A DNA stretch of 64,000 bases from Coriobacteriaceae bacterium (lineage in GTDB: Bacteria > Actinomycetota > Coriobacteriia > Coriobacteriales > Coriobacteriaceae): the NCBI GenBank assembly GCA_902364975.1, contig CABJFQ010000012.1, positions 1 to 64,000 on the forward strand, given 5' to 3'. This document shows positions 26,611 through 37,039 of the stretch, piece by piece. Position 1 is the first letter of the stretch; every line of letters starts with the position of its first letter. The notes below the pieces were generated by a model. The model searched no databases. It had not been told where the DNA came from and worked only from the letters and a program-made list of their open reading frames with translations. A program made the position numbers and the translations under genes.

Positions 26611-28719
26611 CTAGGCCTGTTCGGTGCCTGCGGCCTCCAGACCGATCAAACGGAACGGGTCCGCTACGCCGCCGATCGACTTTTGCAGTTCGCGTTGACG
26701 CTGCGAATCCTGCGCGGCCTGCACGGTCAGCGCGCGACGGGCCTCATCATCGAGCGAACGGTCCTGGCGCAGCTTGGCCTGTGCGGCACGCATGCGGCGC
26801 TTGATGGTGTAGAGCTCGAGCGTATCGAGCATAAACACGATGTTCGTCTCGGTGGGGTGCTTGCTCGTCGCCGAGATGCGCCCGGCACTCACAAGCGTTG
26901 CCGCATCGGGACACACCGAGCGTGCCGCATCCATGCAAGCTGCAGGATCGGTTCCCGGCGGCGTTGCCAGAACAGCCCATGCGATGGACTCGTGACGTGG
27001 GTCAACCCACTCGATGGAGCAGATGCGGTCGGCATACGTGCGGAACAGGTCGGGGTAGCTCGTGAGCATGGTCAGCAGCTCACGCTCCCCCGCCAAGGAC
27101 TTGCGCTCTAGATCAGTAAGAACCATCGGCGCCGCCGCAGCCGGAGCGCCCGAACCATCAGTCACAGGCACAGCACCCATACCATCAGGCACATCGATCG
27201 GCGGCAGGTCGTCGACGACCTCCACGGGCGCGGCACCGTAGGCATCGAGCGGGACGTAGTCATACGGCTCTTCTTCGACCGGCGCGGACACCGGCGGCGT
27301 CGCGCCCGATGCCCAAGCGTCACGACCGGCATCGCGAGAACTCGACGCCCGACTGCCCGTCCCGCCGGACCGCTCAGCCTGTGCCCGCTGGCGCTCATAG
27401 TTCTGCTCACGACGTCGCTCGGCATCCTCACGCTTGGCGACATCGCGAAACACGCGACCCGAACTCGCGCGAACCGTCTCCAGATCCAAACCCAGCAGAT
27501 CGGCAATCTGGATAAAGTACGTATCGATCATATAGCTGTCACGAAGCGGATAGATGAGCGTGAGAGCATCCTCCAGCGCCTTGGCACGACCGCCCGGCGT
27601 GGAGATGTCGCTCGACTCCTGCAGCGAACGGTAGACAAAGTCCATGAGCGGCTCGGCCGCGTCGATGCGCGCCTGCAGCTCCTGGCCACCGTGCGCCGTA
27701 ATAAACTCCATGGGATCGTTGCCGTCGGGCAGCACCACGCAGCGCAGGTCCATCGAATCCTGCTCGATAAATTGAATCGCGCGACGGGCGGCCTTCTGGC
27801 CCGCGGCATCGCCATCGAACATATACACGATACGCTTGGCAAAGCGGGTGAGCGTCTTGACGTGATGCTCCGTGAGCGCGGTGCCCAGCGTGGCGACAAC
27901 GTTTTTGATCCCCGCCTCCCAACAGGCGATGCAATCGGTATAGCCCTCCACCACGATGGCCGTATCCTGCGCGACGATAAACTCCTTGGCCCAGTTAAAG
28001 CCATAGAGGTTTCGCTTTTTATGGAACACGCTCGTCTCGGCGGTGTTGAGGTACTTGGGTTGGCCGTCACCCATGATGCGCCCGCCAAAGGCAATGTTGT
28101 GACCCTGCTCGTCAAAGATGGGAAACATCACGCGGTCGTAGAAGCGGTCGGCAAGCTGCCCGCGCCCGCGGCTCACGGCAACGTTGGCGTCGATCATCTC
28201 CTGCGGGGTAAAACCCGCCTGGGACAGGTGCGACACCAGCGCGTTGCGGCCCGGTGCAAAGCCCAGGCAGTAGCGGCGGCAGACGTCGCCACCCATACCA
28301 CGGCTGGCAAAGTACTCGCGTGGACGGCCGTCCTTACCGCGCATAAGCATGGTGTGGTAGAACTGGGCGGTCTCGGCACACAGATCGTAGATGCGGGCAC
28401 GCTTGGTACCGCGCTCGCGACGATCTTCGGTGTCATGCAGCTCAATACCCGCACGATCGGCCAAATAGCGGATTGACTCGGGAAAGTTCAGGTTCTCGCG
28501 CTTCATGATATAGGTGAAGACGTCGCCACCCTCGCCGCAGCCAAAGCAATGCCACACCTGTGTGGCAGGGATAATGTGGAAGGACGGCGTCTTTTCGCCA
28601 TGAAAGGGGCAGCAACCCCAAAACTCATGGCCGCGGGGCTTGAGCTCAACCGTTTCCTGCACGATAGCAACTAGGTCGGACGCAGCGCGTACCTGGTCTT
28701 TTTCCTCATCGCTAATCAC
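26611..28719 (-). CDS. dnaG: DNA primase DnaG
   Basis: Synthesises RNA primers for replication. The N-terminal zinc finger is CCPFHGEKTPSF...WHCFGCGEGGDVF. The Toprim core follows with AIVVEGYTDCIACWEAG (catalytic Glu) and RIVYMFDGDAAGQKAARRAI (DGD metal site). A low-complexity linker around residues 430-560 leads to the C-terminal helicase-interaction domain. The GTG at 28719 overlaps ribF by eight bases and has GGGGGTGGG upstream; the longer open frame is antisense to ribF residues and unsupported. About 702 residues, longer than usual because of the linker. Confidence 0.95.
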   Translation of the reverse strand: MISDEEKDQVRAASDLVAIVQETVELKPRGHEFWGCCPFHGEKTPSFHIIPATQVWHCFGCGEGGDVFTYIMKRENLNFPESIRYLADRAGIELHDTEDRRERGTKRARIYDLCAETAQFYHTMLMRGKDGRPREYFASRGMGGDVCRRYCLGFAPGRNALVSHLSQAGFTPQEMIDANVAVSRGRGQLADRFYDRVMFPIFDEQGHNIAFGGRIMGDGQPKYLNTAETSVFHKKRNLYGFNWAKEFIVAQDTAIVVEGYTDCIACWEAGIKNVVATLGTALTEHHVKTLTRFAKRIVYMFDGDAAGQKAARRAIQFIEQDSMDLRCVVLPDGNDPMEFITAHGGQELQARIDAAEPLMDFVYRSLQESSDISTPGGRAKALEDALTLIYPLRDSYMIDTYFIQIADLLGLDLETVRASSGRVFRDVAKREDAERRREQNYERQRAQAERSGGTGSRASSSRDAGRDAWASGATPPVSAPVEEEPYDYVPLDAYGAAPVEVVDDLPPIDVPDGMGAVPVTDGSGAPAAAAPMVLTDLERKSLAGERELLTMLTSYPDLFRTYADRICSIEWVDPRHESIAWAVLATPPGTDPAACMDAARSVCPDAATLVSAGRISATSKHPTETNIVFMLDTLELYTIKRRMRAAQAKLRQDRSLDDEARRALTVQAAQDSQRQRELQKSIGGVADPFRLIGLEAAGTEQA

Positions 28720-29719
28720 GGATGCCCACCCCCTGCTCACCCAAGTTGTGACGAATGTCCTCGATATTACCCTCGACGGTCGCAATCAGCTCATCCAGCG
28801 AATCGAACACACGCGAGGGACGCAGCCAGCGCGTAAACGCCAGCGAAACGGAAGCGCCGTACAGGTCGCCCGTATAACCAATTAAGTTAGCCTCGAGATG
28901 CGATGAAGCGGCATCGTCGGCATACGTCGGCGGCAGGCCGACATTAACGGCAGCGGGCCACGCGATGTCATCGACGAGCACCAGACCCTCATACACACCA
29001 TCGGCAGGCACCTGAATGCCGTCGGGAACCTGCAGGTTTGCCGTGGGAAAGCCCATGTCAGAACCCTCGTGACGGCCACGAATAACACCGCCACGCAGCA
29101 TATACGGGCGGCCGAGCAACTCAGCAGCAAGCTCCACATGGCCCTGTCCCAGCTCATGACGAATGCGGGTGGCGCAAATGGCCTCACCGCCCTCGCAAAG
29201 CAGGTCGTGACCATACACGTCAACGCCGCGCTCGGAACCCCAAGAGCGCATCTCGGCAACACCAGAAGCACCGCCACGACCCAGCCTAAAGTCGCTGCCA
29301 ACGCGAATCGAACGAATGTCGACCACGCGTGACAGCAGTGCGAGAAAACCGACATGGTCGAGTGCCGCAACCTCAGGCGTAAAGGGAACGGCCACCACCG
29401 CATCGACCCCGGTCTGAGCCAAGGCATGTAGACGGTCGGCCGTCGTCATCAATTTTTGAGCGGGCGAAGGACTCACCACAACGTCCGGATCGGGATCGAA
29501 AGTGACCACGACCGCCTTACAGCCATGGGCACGGGCGTCACGGACAAGCGCCGCAATGAGCTCCTGGTGTCCACGGTGCACGCCATCGAACACGCCAATG
29601 GCGATCGAGGCAGCACCCAGGTGCTCACACTTATCAAACGCATCGGCAGTAACGATGTGAGCCTCGTCCGACTCGCCCGCGAAAAAAATACGCGCGAGCT
29701 CGTGAGCGGACAACATCAT
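28712..29719 (-). CDS. ribF: Bifunctional riboflavin kinase/FAD synthetase
   Basis: Makes FMN and FAD. The N-terminal FAD synthetase half has the nucleotidyltransferase start IAIGVFDGVHRGHQELI and VVVTFDPDPDVVV. The C-terminal riboflavin kinase half has GRPYMLRGGVIRGRHEGSDMGFPTANL and GVYEGLVLVD. At 335 residues it is slightly long but has both halves. Its start overlaps the truB stop by four bases and its end overlaps dnaG, so it is translated within one operon. Confidence 0.94.
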   Translation of the reverse strand: MMLSAHELARIFFAGESDEAHIVTADAFDKCEHLGAASIAIGVFDGVHRGHQELIAALVRDARAHGCKAVVVTFDPDPDVVVSPSPAQKLMTTADRLHALAQTGVDAVVAVPFTPEVAALDHVGFLALLSRVVDIRSIRVGSDFRLGRGGASGVAEMRSWGSERGVDVYGHDLLCEGGEAICATRIRHELGQGHVELAAELLGRPYMLRGGVIRGRHEGSDMGFPTANLQVPDGIQVPADGVYEGLVLVDDIAWPAAVNVGLPPTYADDAASSHLEANLIGYTGDLYGASVSLAFTRWLRPSRVFDSLDELIATVEGNIEDIRHNLGEQGVGIRD

Positions 29720-30648
29720 CGAACACCGCCGATGGCCTGCGGAAAGACATGCTCCATGACAAAGCGGCCACTCTCAATGCGGGCGAGCGCCTTGAGTCCC
29801 CCATCGAGCACCAACGCAAAAGGCGACTTCGAGGTATCGAAATCGGCAAGCGCACGCTCAACGGGAATGCGTCGGCCGCAGAGCAGATCGTCGGCAAGAT
29901 TGCCCGGCAAGTCAACACGCGTGGCGCCCAGGGCCGCAATGGGATCCAGGGCAAAGCCAGCCGCGGACTCGGGAGAAAGCTCCTCGACCGCATGACAAGC
30001 GCCAATGGAAACAACACCGGAGGCCGTGCGGCGCAGCGCGGAAATGTGCGCGGCGCTCTCGCAGGCGCGGCCCAAATCGCGAGCGAGCGCACGGATATAG
30101 GTACCCTTGCTCACTGAGAACGCCACGGTCCACACACACGTATCACCTTCGCCTCCCACGGCGATCAGGTCGGCGGCATAGACCTCGACGGGGCGCGGAG
30201 GTAGGTCCACCGCATTGCCCTCGCGAGCAGACTTGTAGGCGCGAACGCCATTGACCGAGATAGCCGAAAACGCCGGCGGCACCTGCGTCTGCGGACCCAG
30301 CATAGCGGCCAAGCGCTCACGGGCATAGGCAGGATCGCGGAGCTCGTTGGCAACAGCCACCGTGCGGACCGCCTCGCCCTCCGCATCATCGGTATTGGTC
30401 TCGGCGCCAAACGAGATGTCGGCGACGTAGCTTTTGGTATCGAGCGTGAGCATGCCCAGCAGACGGGTGGCCTGGCCCACACCAACCACCATGACACCCG
30501 ATGCCATGGGGTCGAGCGTGCCGGCATGGCCGACGCGCCGCTCATGGAGGGCGTGCCGGCATTGCGAAACCACATCGTGGGACGTGCAGCCCATCGGCTT
30601 ATCGACGGCGAGCAGCATATTCAGTTGAGAAGGCGTACGACGAGCCAT
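29716..30648 (-). CDS. truB: tRNA pseudouridine55 synthase TruB
   Basis: Modifies U55 in the T loop of tRNAs. DKPMGCTSHDVV opens the protein, the catalytic Asp is in VGHAGTLDPMASGV, and SYVADISFGAETNTDDAEGE matches the family's second block. The C-terminal region forms the PUA-like end. It is 310 residues and follows nrnA by 15 bases in the same operon as rbfA and infB. Confidence 0.95.
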   Translation of the reverse strand: MARRTPSQLNMLLAVDKPMGCTSHDVVSQCRHALHERRVGHAGTLDPMASGVMVVGVGQATRLLGMLTLDTKSYVADISFGAETNTDDAEGEAVRTVAVANELRDPAYARERLAAMLGPQTQVPPAFSAISVNGVRAYKSAREGNAVDLPPRPVEVYAADLIAVGGEGDTCVWTVAFSVSKGTYIRALARDLGRACESAAHISALRRTASGVVSIGACHAVEELSPESAAGFALDPIAALGATRVDLPGNLADDLLCGRRIPVERALADFDTSKSPFALVLDGGLKALARIESGRFVMEHVFPQAIGGVR

Positions 30649-30663
30649 GTACCATCCAAAAAG

Positions 30664-31707
30664 TTAAAGCTCGACGGTCACCGAAGCGGGATCCTCCCCT
30701 ACCAGTTCGGCCAGCATGGGAAGTGCCACGGTGAGCGTCTCGAGAATCGTTCCGTTGTTGGAGAAACCGGCGGCAGCGGGATGTCCGCCTCCGCCAAAGG
30801 CAGCAGCGATCTCGGACACGTTGAGGTCACCCTTGGAGCGCAGGTTGCCGCGCACCTTGGTATCGCCCTCAATGCCCTTCAGGAACAGGCAGACCTCGAC
30901 GCCCATCACCGAGCGCACCACGTCAACCAGACCGTCGCACTCATCCGAGGTGACACCGCAGGCCTCAAGGTCACTCTGGTACGCGTAGCTATATGCGACG
31001 CGCCCGTGGGCCACCGTCTTGATGCGGCCCATAACGATGGACTTGAGGTGCAAAAACTCAACGCGCATGCTCTGGTAAACCTCGAGTGCCACACGCGCCG
31101 GATCGGCACCGTGGGCAACCAGACGCGAGGCTGCATGGAACGCGGCTGCATCGGCATTTTGATACTGAAAACGGCCGGTATCGGTAACCAAGCCACACAG
31201 CAGGCAGGTCGCAACGCCATCACGTGCGACAATGCCACAATTGTCCAAGAAGCGGTCGATGATCATGGCGCAGGCTGCAGCTTCGACGCGCCTCAGGCTG
31301 AGCTCGGCAAACTCCTCGCGCGCCGGATGGTGATCGAAGCACACCACATGCTTGGAGCGACGAAGCACCTCGGCGGAGTTGTTCAGGCGCTCTACGACCG
31401 GTACGTCCACCGAGATGAACAGGTCAGGATTGCCGGTGTACGCAGATGCCGGCACCAGGCGATCGGAGCCTTCCATAAAGCGGTAGATACGCGGAACCGG
31501 GTCATCGTCTGCCAACAGCAGCGCAATGTCCTTGTTGGGAAAAAACTTCATGAGCGAAAGGCCCAGACCCAACACGGAGCCCAAGGCATCGCCATCGGGA
31601 GAAGTATGTCCCGAAATCGCAATGGAGGACGCACCCTCGATGAGCTCGAGGATGCGCCGCTGAATATCTGCAGACTCGCACGAGGCGAGGTCGGCGGAAT
31701 TAGTCAT
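30664..31707 (-). CDS. nrnA: DHH-family phosphoesterase, NrnA/Orn-like
   Basis: Bifunctional oligoribonuclease/pAp phosphatase type protein of 347 residues. The DHH domain carries SPDGDALGSVLGL, DLFISVDVP, the signature CFDHHPAREEF and GLVTDTGRFQYQN for binding two metal ions. The DHHA1 C-terminal domain ends with AAFGGGGHPAAAGF, the substrate-binding glycine loop. It lies between rbfA and truB, its usual Gram-positive position, and overlaps rbfA by eight bases. Confidence 0.92.
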   Translation of the reverse strand: MTNSADLASCESADIQRRILELIEGASSIAISGHTSPDGDALGSVLGLGLSLMKFFPNKDIALLLADDDPVPRIYRFMEGSDRLVPASAYTGNPDLFISVDVPVVERLNNSAEVLRRSKHVVCFDHHPAREEFAELSLRRVEAAACAMIIDRFLDNCGIVARDGVATCLLCGLVTDTGRFQYQNADAAAFHAASRLVAHGADPARVALEVYQSMRVEFLHLKSIVMGRIKTVAHGRVAYSYAYQSDLEACGVTSDECDGLVDVVRSVMGVEVCLFLKGIEGDTKVRGNLRSKGDLNVSEIAAAFGGGGHPAAAGFSNNGTILETLTVALPMLAELVGEDPASVTVEL

Positions 31708-32110
31708 CTAAAGCTGCCTCCTGGGCGGCATCCGCTATCGGATAGCCGTCCTCGTCCTTTTCGATCGCAAGCGTGGCGGGAACGTTTTCCAGCGCACGCG
31801 TGATGCGCTCGGCCTCATCGGTCGAGCGATCGATGCGAAAATCGAGCTCGGGCGTAACACGCCAATCGAGCGAGCGAGCCAACAGGCTGCGAATACGGCC
31901 CTTGGCGCTAGCGAGCGCCTCCATGACCTCGTCGTAGCGGCTCGCATCGCACGACACGTACACACGCGCGAACGAACGGTCCACCGCGACCTCAACCGCG
32001 GTCAAAGTAACCAGGTCGAGACGCGGATCGGAAACCTCAAAGAGCAGGATATAACCAAGCTTCTCGCGAAGCTGCTCGCCCAGACGGCGGGTTGCCTGCG
32101 TTTGCTTCAT
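31700..32110 (-). CDS. rbfA: Ribosome-binding factor A
   Basis: Cold-shock and 30S maturation factor with a single KH-like domain. RRLGEQLREKLGYIL, DPRLDLVTLTAVEV, FARVYVS and LRSLLARSLDWRVTPELDF-type segments match the family in order. At 136 residues it has a short acidic tail that overlaps the nrnA start. It lies 11 bases after infB. Confidence 0.92.
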   Translation of the reverse strand: MKQTQATRRLGEQLREKLGYILLFEVSDPRLDLVTLTAVEVAVDRSFARVYVSCDASRYDEVMEALASAKGRIRSLLARSLDWRVTPELDFRIDRSTDEAERITRALENVPATLAIEKDEDGYPIADAAQEAALDD

Positions 32111-32121
32111 AGCGCTACCCC

Positions 32122-34836
32122 CTACTCGGTACGGGCAACCTGGTCGATGCGGTAACCCTCGATCTGGTCGCCGGGCTTGATGTCCTGGAAGTTCTCCAGG
32201 CCAATGCCGCCCTCGGAACCGCTCTTGAGGCTCTTGGCCTCGTCCTTGTAGTGGCGCATCGAGGCGATCTTGCCGTTGAAGACCACGATGCCGTCGCGCA
32301 CCAGACGCACGGAATCGGTCGCGGCGATCTCGCCCTCTTCGACACGGACACCGGCGGCGATACCGACTTTGGGCACCTTGAAGGTGTCCAGGACGGTCGC
32401 GGTACCCGTGGAGACCTCGACCTCGGTGGGCTTAAGCATGCCGATACGGGCAGCGTCGAGTTCCTCGAGGCACTTGTAGATGACGTCGTAGCAACGGATC
32501 TCGACGCCCTCACGCTCGGCGGCGGAGCGGGCCTTACCGTCGGGACGGACGCCAAAGCCGATGATGATGGCGTTGGAGGCGTCGGCCAGGACGACGTCGG
32601 TCTCGTTGATGGCACCAACGGCGGAGTGGATCGTGTTGATGCGAACCTCGGACTGATCCATCTTGTCGAGCGAATCCTGAAGGGCCTCGATGGAACCCTG
32701 GACGTCGGCCTTGATGATCAGGTTGAGCTCCTTGACCTCGGCGTCGGCAATGGTCTCGAAGAGGTTCTCGAGCGTGACGTGCTTGACGCGGCTCTGCTCC
32801 TCGATACGGGCCTTGAGCGAACGCTCGTCGGCAAGGGCACGAGCCTCGCGCTCGTCCTCGAACACGCGGAACTCGTCACCGGCGTTGGGCACGGACTGCA
32901 GGCCCAGGATCTCGACGGCGTCGGAGGGACCGGCCTCGGTGACGGCGCGGCCCTTGGGGTCGAGCATGGCGCGGACGCGGCCGTAGGTGAGGCCGGCGAC
33001 AAGCGTATCGCCCACGTGCAGGGTACCGCGGGTCACGAGCACGGTAGCGACCGAGCCGCGGCCCTTGTCGAGCTTGGCCTCGAGGACGTTGCCGGAGGCA
33101 AAGGTGTCCGGGTTGGCCTTGAGCTCGAGCACGTCGGCCTGGAGCAGCACGGTCTCCAGAAGGTCGTCGATACCGATCTTCTGCTTGGCCGAGATGTTGA
33201 CGAACATGTTCTGTCCGCCCCACTCCTCGGGGATGACACCGTACTCGGTGAGCTCCTGGCGCACGCGGTCAGGGTTGGCACCCGGCTTATCGATCTTGTT
33301 GACGGCGACGACGATGGGTACGCCGGCGGCCTTGGCGTGGTTGATCGACTCGACGGTCTGGGGCATGACGCCGTCGTCGGCAGCCACGATCAGAATGACG
33401 ATATCGGTCACCTTGGCACCACGGGCACGCATGGCCGTAAAGGTGGCGTGACCCGGGGTATCGATGAAGGTGATCTTGCGGTCGTTGATCATAACCTGCG
33501 AAGCGCCGATTGCCTGGGTAATGCCGCCCGCCTCGCCGGCAGCGACACCGGTGTGACGGATGGCGTCGAGGAGGCTCGTCTTGCCGTGGTCGACATGGCC
33601 CATGACGGTGACGACCGGGGCGCGCGGCTTAAGGTCGGCGGGATCGTCGTAGAACGAGAAGGTGTTCTCCTCCTCGGGGGTGATGATCTTGATCTGACGG
33701 CCCAGGTCGTCGGCAACGAGCTCGACGAGGTCGTCGGACATGGACTGCGTCATGGTGAGCGGCGTGCCCAGCAGGAACAGGCGCTTGATGATGTCGTTGG
33801 CCGGAACGTCAAGCGCCTCGGCGAGCTCCTGGACGGTAACGCCTTGGGAGACCTTGATGGCGTCGAGCTCCTCGGGGTTCACGCCCTGGGCCAGCGCCTC
33901 CTCTATCTTGCGCTCCTCCTGAGCCTTGGCAGCCTCGCGCTCGCGCTTCTCCTTGCGCTTCTTGCGGCGACCGGTGGACTCGCGAGAGGCCTCCTCGACG
34001 GCAGCTCGAGCCTCCTCGAGCACCTTCTCGCGGCTGTACTCCTCGGCCTCGCGAGCCATGCGGCTGTAGTGGTCCTCTTCGTTGTTGTGACCGCCCTTGC
34101 GCTTCTTGCCCTTGCCCTGCTTGTCGGGGTTGGGGAAGTCCATACCGGCAGCGACGTTGTTGCTGGCATTGGTGCGATGGCTGTGCGGGCGGTTCTCGGA
34201 GGCATTGCGCTCGGAGTTGTTATCGGAGGCGTTGCGATCGTTACGACGGCCACCGCGACGGTCGTTGTTGCCGCCACGACGGTTGCCGCGCTCGGCAGCG
34301 CGCTCGGCCTTGGCCTTCTGCTCGGCGTCCTTCTTCTCCTTGAGCACGGTCTCCTGTGCGGCGATCTGGTCAAGCAGAGAGCGGAAACGCGAACCGGAGT
34401 CGGAAGCGGGAACGGCGCGGCGCTGGGCCTCGCGGGCAGCCTCCTCCTTCTCGCGAGCAAGACGCTCCTGCTCGGCCTTCTTCTTGGCCTCGGCCTCGGC
34501 ACGGGCGGCCTCCTCGGCAGCCTGGGCGGCGGCGAACTGACGGCGCTCCTCCTCGCGTGCCTTCTCGGCGGCGATGCGCTCGCGCTCGGCCTCGGCAGCG
34601 CGTGCTGCCTCCTCGGCGGCAGCGGCCTGCTCCTCGGCCTGCTTGGCGGCCTCGACTTCCTGGGCGCGGGCCTCGATCACCGAGGCGAGCTGCTTGCGGA
34701 CCATGGCGACGTAAGCGTCCTCCAGGGCGGAGGAAGCGGACTTAGCGGGAATCTTCATTTCGGCGAGATGACCCATCAGTTCCTTAGAGGTCATGCCGAA
34801 CTCTTTGGCCAGGGTGGACACACGGACTTTTGCCAT
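32122..34836 (-). CDS. infB: Translation initiation factor IF-2
   Basis: GTPase that places initiator tRNA on the 30S subunit, 904 residues. The N-terminal IF2N domain ([24 protein letters not shown]) is followed by an extended charged region rich in Glu, Ala, Arg and Lys from about residue 55 to 300. The G domain has [22 protein letters not shown] and [13 protein letters not shown], and then domains II, III and the C-terminal tRNA-binding domain. It follows nusA after a 91-base gap in which the ylxR gene found there in many Gram-positive genomes is missing. Confidence 0.97.
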   Translation of the reverse strand: MAKVRVSTLAKEFGMTSKELMGHLAEMKIPAKSASSALEDAYVAMVRKQLASVIEARAQEVEAAKQAEEQAAAAEEAARAAEAERERIAAEKAREEERRQFAAAQAAEEAARAEAEAKKKAEQERLAREKEEAAREAQRRAVPASDSGSRFRSLLDQIAAQETVLKEKKDAEQKAKAERAAERGNRRGGNNDRRGGRRNDRNASDNNSERNASENRPHSHRTNASNNVAAGMDFPNPDKQGKGKKRKGGHNNEEDHYSRMAREAEEYSREKVLEEARAAVEEASRESTGRRKKRKEKREREAAKAQEERKIEEALAQGVNPEELDAIKVSQGVTVQELAEALDVPANDIIKRLFLLGTPLTMTQSMSDDLVELVADDLGRQIKIITPEEENTFSFYDDPADLKPRAPVVTVMGHVDHGKTSLLDAIRHTGVAAGEAGGITQAIGASQVMINDRKITFIDTPGHATFTAMRARGAKVTDIVILIVAADDGVMPQTVESINHAKAAGVPIVVAVNKIDKPGANPDRVRQELTEYGVIPEEWGGQNMFVNISAKQKIGIDDLLETVLLQADVLELKANPDTFASGNVLEAKLDKGRGSVATVLVTRGTLHVGDTLVAGLTYGRVRAMLDPKGRAVTEAGPSDAVEILGLQSVPNAGDEFRVFEDEREARALADERSLKARIEEQSRVKHVTLENLFETIADAEVKELNLIIKADVQGSIEALQDSLDKMDQSEVRINTIHSAVGAINETDVVLADASNAIIIGFGVRPDGKARSAAEREGVEIRCYDVIYKCLEELDAARIGMLKPTEVEVSTGTATVLDTFKVPKVGIAAGVRVEEGEIAATDSVRLVRDGIVVFNGKIASMRHYKDEAKSLKSGSEGGIGLENFQDIKPGDQIEGYRIDQVARTE

Positions 34837-34927
34837 ATGACTTCACCTACCCTTTCTGGCACCTTGGGTGCCTAGAGACTGAACGAGCGTGGGGTATGCG
34901 CTGGGACCTGCCCGGCGCGACCGCGCG

Positions 34928-36175
34928 CTAGATCAGGTCCTCCGCATCATCGAAGGCGTCGGTGTCGTGGACACCGCAGAAACGGGAGCCGGGACGGGCC
35001 TGGTTGCGGCACTGGATGCCGTCCTCGGACACGAACTCGCAGCGACGGACGTCCTCGTCCTCCTCGTCACCGATCAGGTCGGCGGCGGGCTCCTCGTGAA
35101 CGGGAACGTTCTTGAGGATGTCGGCGGCAAGCGTCTCGGACTTGATGTCGATGTGCCAGCCGGTCAGGCGCGCGGCGAGGCGGGCGTTCTGGCCCTCCTT
35201 GCCGATGGCGAGGGACAGCTGGTCGTCGGGGACGATGACGCCGGCGTAGGCCTTCTCCTCGTCAATGAGGACGCGGGTGACCTTAGCGGGCGACAGGGCG
35301 TTGGCGACGTAGACGGCAGGATCGGCATCCCACAGGATGACGTCGACGCGCTCGCCACGGAGCTCGCCCACGACAGCGCGAACACGGCTGCCCTTGGGGC
35401 CGACGCAGGCGCCCACGGGATCCAGGCGGTCGTCGAGCGAGTGGACGGCAACCTTGGAACGCTGGCCGGGCTCGCGGGCGATCGACTTGATCTGGACGGT
35501 GCCCTCATAGATCTCGGGCACCTCCTGCTCAAACAGACGACGCATGAGCTCGGGGTGGGTACGGGAGATGACAATCGGCGGACGGCTGTGCTCGCCACGA
35601 ACCGGCTGCAGGTTGGAGTTGGGGTCGCGAACGTCGATGATCACGGCCTTGATATGCTGGTTGTGCAGGTAGCGCTCGCCCATCGGACGCTCGTTGCGCT
35701 CGTTCTCGTAACGGCGCTGATCAAAGTGCGGAAGCTCGGCCTCGACGCCTTCGCGAATCTTGACGATCGTGAAGTCGGGCGTGGACTGCAGCACGGTACC
35801 GCTGATGAGGTCACCGATGCGGCCGGAAAACTCCTCGTAGATCTGCTCGCGGGCGGAGTTGCGCACGATGGCGTTGATCTCGGCCTTAGCGTGCTGGGCG
35901 GCGATGCGGCTCGTGTTCTTGGGGGTGACGTCGATCTCCTCGAACTCGGTGAAGTTGCCCTCCTCGTCCATGGAATCGTCGATCGGCTCCAGGCGGTAGA
36001 CGTAGATCTTGCCGGTGGTGCGGTCGATGGTCACCTTGGCGCCCCACTCAAGATGCAAGATCTCGGCATAGCTCTTGGCGAGCGACTGCTCCAGGCGGTC
36101 GATCAGGTAGAGCTGGTCGATGTGCTTCTCCTGGCAAAGCTCCATCAGGGCGGACATCATGTCGGATGCTGCCAT
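34928..36175 (-). CDS. nusA: Transcription factor NusA with C-terminal zinc-like motif
   Basis: Pausing, termination and antitermination factor of 415 residues. The N-terminal domain (1-130), S1 domain ([12 protein letters not shown] onward) and two KH domains ([19 protein letters not shown], then [18 protein letters not shown]) are in order. After the second KH domain comes an acidic linker and a tail reading [13 protein letters not shown] then [11 protein letters not shown], which has C-x8-C-x9/10-C-x2-H spacing and looks like a small zinc knuckle. Such a tail is not part of the standard NusA core. It starts one base after rimP. Confidence 0.95.
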   Translation of the reverse strand: MAASDMMSALMELCQEKHIDQLYLIDRLEQSLAKSYAEILHLEWGAKVTIDRTTGKIYVYRLEPIDDSMDEEGNFTEFEEIDVTPKNTSRIAAQHAKAEINAIVRNSAREQIYEEFSGRIGDLISGTVLQSTPDFTIVKIREGVEAELPHFDQRRYENERNERPMGERYLHNQHIKAVIIDVRDPNSNLQPVRGEHSRPPIVISRTHPELMRRLFEQEVPEIYEGTVQIKSIAREPGQRSKVAVHSLDDRLDPVGACVGPKGSRVRAVVGELRGERVDVILWDADPAVYVANALSPAKVTRVLIDEEKAYAGVIVPDDQLSLAIGKEGQNARLAARLTGWHIDIKSETLAADILKNVPVHEEPAADLIGDEEDEDVRRCEFVSEDGIQCRNQARPGSRFCGVHDTDAFDDAEDLI

Positions 36176-36176
36176 C

Positions 36177-36671
36177 TTACTTTCCTTCCTTCGCGGGCTT
36201 GAAGTCGTAGGTGGGCTTCAACTTGCACTTTTTAACATCAGAGAAATCGAGGGTAACGGACTCGCCGTCCTCGAGCTCGAGGGTCACGTTCGACTCGGTG
36301 GCGGCGGCAATCTTGCCGGCGTACTTGCGACGGCCCTCGGTGGCGGTGGAGGTGAGCTCGCAGTTTTCGCCCACAAAGCGGGCAAAATCACTCGGGCGGC
36401 GCAGCGGGCGCGCCATACCCGGGCTCGACACCTCGAGCGTATAGCTCGAAGAGATGGGGTCGAGCTCCTCAATCACATCGCCGACCCACTTGGTGTTGGC
36501 CGTGACGTCGTTGAGCGACAGGCTCTGACCCTCGGCACCCTCGATACGCACGCGCACGCAGGGGGCCTTGGTGGCACCCACGAGCTCGACGTCGACGATG
36601 TCGATATCGTGCTGGGGAGCGACGGCCTCGAGCGCGTCGATGATCGCCTGCTCGGTCTTGGTCTTGACCAT
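36177..36671 (-). CDS. rimP: Ribosome maturation factor RimP
   Basis: Factor for 30S subunit assembly, 164 residues. IDALEAVAPQHDIDIVDVELVG and YTLEVSSPGMARPLRRPSDFARFVG are the family signatures, followed by the C-terminal SH3-like domain (VTLELEDGESVTLDFSDVKK). ATG at 36671 is preceded by GGAGGTGCCGCA; an ATG 18 bases upstream overlaps that site. It is the first gene of the rimP-nusA-infB string, and a hairpin with six T residues ends about 20 bases before the start. Confidence 0.94.
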   Translation of the reverse strand: MVKTKTEQAIIDALEAVAPQHDIDIVDVELVGATKAPCVRVRIEGAEGQSLSLNDVTANTKWVGDVIEELDPISSSYTLEVSSPGMARPLRRPSDFARFVGENCELTSTATEGRRKYAGKIAAATESNVTLELEDGESVTLDFSDVKKCKLKPTYDFKPAKEGK

Positions 36672-36691
36672 TGCGGCACCTCCATCCATAC

Positions 36692-36724
36692 AAAAAAGAA
36701 GCGGGGCCGAAACCCCACTTCTTT
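36692..36724 (-). terminator. Leader terminator/attenuator before rimP
   Basis: On the minus strand GAAGTGGGG pairs with CCCCGCTTC (one G-U pair) around TTTCGG and is followed by TTTTTT. It lies between the rimP promoter and the rimP start, with no gene it could terminate upstream other than the leader itself. Read as an attenuator in the 5' untranslated leader. Confidence 0.75.
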
Positions 36725-36750
36725 CAATACAACTTCATTTGCAAGCAAAC

Positions 36751-36779
36751 TATACCAATAGCTGCGGAAACGTGCAAGC
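36751..36779 (-). promoter_or_regulatory. Promoter of the rimP-nusA-infB operon
   Basis: On the minus strand TTGCAC (36774-36779) and TATAGT (36751-36756) are separated by 17 bases, close to the sigma-A consensus. Transcription would start near 36744, about 70 bases before the rimP start codon and 20 bases before the leader hairpin. Confidence 0.7.
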
Positions 36780-37039
36780 ACAGTACGAATCTGCAGGTCA
36801 GCGTGCGCACAGCTTCTCCACAAGAATAGGACAATTGACCGAGGAACCCCATGTGGCGCGCCCTCAACAGTCCCAAAACGGGCCATGCGTCCCAATCCAC
36901 AGGTCTGTTCGGACCCCAAGGGCATTCCTCCACGAGCCCTTATCAATCAGACTTACGCTAAGGGACATTCCGCAACAAGCCGGCCAGCAAGTCGCACAAC
37001 GACGAACCTTTCCAAATCCTCTACGCCAAGGAGGCACAC
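36780..37039. other. Intergenic region upstream of lipoprotein gene
   Basis: A 260-base gap between divergent transcription units. I see no open reading frame with a binding site and no strong promoter for the plus strand beyond the AAGGAGG that serves the lipoprotein gene at 37040. Confidence 0.4.

Noticed and set aside
32251..34875. An 874-residue frame antisense to infB
   Set aside because: The protein is a repetitive Leu/Gly/Asp-rich translation opposite the charged infB linker, not a real gene.
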